A DNA stretch of 64,000 nucleotides from assembly GCA_021464415.1 (NCBI GenBank), contig CM038470.1:11420394-11484393 (forward strand). Reading direction: 5' to 3'. The position numbers and the translations under genes are program-made. This DNA comes from Lonicera japonica. Lineage: Eukaryota > Streptophyta > Magnoliopsida > Dipsacales > Caprifoliaceae. Below, one piece after another: positions 63,496 to 64,000 of this stretch; the first letter of the stretch is position 1, and each line of letters opens with the position of its first letter. Below the pieces are notes generated by a model, which was not told the origin of the DNA, searched no databases, and worked only from the letters and a program-made list of their open reading frames with translations.

Positions 63496-64000
63496 TCAAG
63501 CTGGAGCATACAAGTTATATGTTCCAAGCTTGTTACAAATGTAATTGACTCGAGGTCCACTGAGAGACTTAGTGAAGATATCAGCTAGTTGATCATTTGA
63601 TTTCACGTAGCTAGTAGTGATCTCTCTTGAAAGGATTTTGTCTCTAATAAAGTGATAGTCAATCTCGATGTGCTTGGTCCTTTCGTGAAAAACAGGATTA
63701 GATGCAATGTGGAGAGCTGCTTGATTATCACATATCAACGTCATTTGTTGAATCTTTGTAAACTTCAACTCCTGGAGTAACTGTTTCATCCAAACAAGCT
63801 CACACGTTGCTTTTGCCATGGCCCGATATTCTGCCTCGGCAGTGGACAAAGAAACAACTGATTGTTTCTTGCTCTTCCACGAGACCAAATTTCCTCCAAT
63901 GAAGATATAATACCCACTTGTGGAATGTCTATCATAAGGGCACCCTGCCCAATCAGCATCAGAATAGCCAACAATTTCAGTGTGGCCTCTACTTTCATAC
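63496..64000 (-). CDS. Ty1/copia polyprotein, RNase H end (partial)
   Basis: This open minus-strand frame encodes the C-terminal RNase H of a copia Pol. It has YSDADWAGCPYDRHSTSGYY, then VSWKSKKQSVVSLSTAEAEY, CDNQAALHIASNPVFHERTK, EIDYHFIRDKI and QLADIFTKSL. The frame is intact from the window edge to the stop at 63496, 8 bp before the LTR boundary. The reverse transcriptase and the rest lie beyond 64000. The acidic residues of the RNase H active site (DAD, AEAE, DNQA) are present. Confidence 0.9.
   Translation of the reverse strand, partial: YESRGHTEIVGYSDADWAGCPYDRHSTSGYYIFIGGNLVSWKSKKQSVVSLSTAEAEYRAMAKATCELVWMKQLLQELKFTKIQQMTLICDNQAALHIASNPVFHERTKHIEIDYHFIRDKILSREITTSYVKSNDQLADIFTKSLSGPRVNYICNKLGTYNLYAPA

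Overview
This window is nuclear DNA from a flowering plant, most likely a eudicot. The evidence is AT-rich intergenic DNA, short GT-AG introns with T-rich 3' ends, plant-specific families (PBL-type receptor-like cytoplasmic kinase, SCL30-type SR protein, MIP1/DUF547 protein) and abundant plant transposons. I could not name the species. Seven host genes are present. Six are on the + strand: cytosolic triosephosphate isomerase (its last eight exons), an RLCK-VII/PBL kinase, an organelle-type RlmN-like radical SAM RNA methyltransferase, an SCL30-like splicing factor, a small C2-domain (ERG3/16 kDa phloem protein-like) protein, and a MIP1-type leucine-zipper/DUF547 protein. One is on the - strand: the C-terminal two thirds of AP-3 complex subunit beta. 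Exons were placed by reading homologous protein segments and checking GT/AG borders and codon phase by eye.

Layout: TPI 1-4452; repeat-rich spacer with a hAT-like element at 6032-7525; PBL kinase 9377-12580; a degenerate L1 relic (about 13380-15840) split by a small LTR element (13557-15322); RlmN 16305-22824; SCL30 26001-29179 with a 5'UTR exon near 24770; a long AT-rich spacer with a probable plastid-derived fragment (about 31215-31440) and a 1-kb foldback element (34024-35032); C2 gene 35894-39035; a MULE-like element with long inverted repeats enclosing L1 sequence (39387-42112); MIP1/DUF547 gene 44844-50030; AP3B 59379-51468 on the minus strand; then a minus-strand L1 (59963-about 63273) disrupted by a Ty1/copia element that runs off the window.

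The genes are unrelated housekeeping, signalling and trafficking genes, with no sign of a cluster or operon-like system. The most unusual material is in the mobile DNA. One item is a TRIM-like LTR element that appears to carry pieces of up to three host genes. Another is a foldback element containing six 22-bp palindromes in near mirror symmetry. A third is a long-TIR element with an 11-bp target duplication around L1 RNase H sequence. I found no CRISPR array, tRNA or rRNA gene, and no convincing new enzymatic system.
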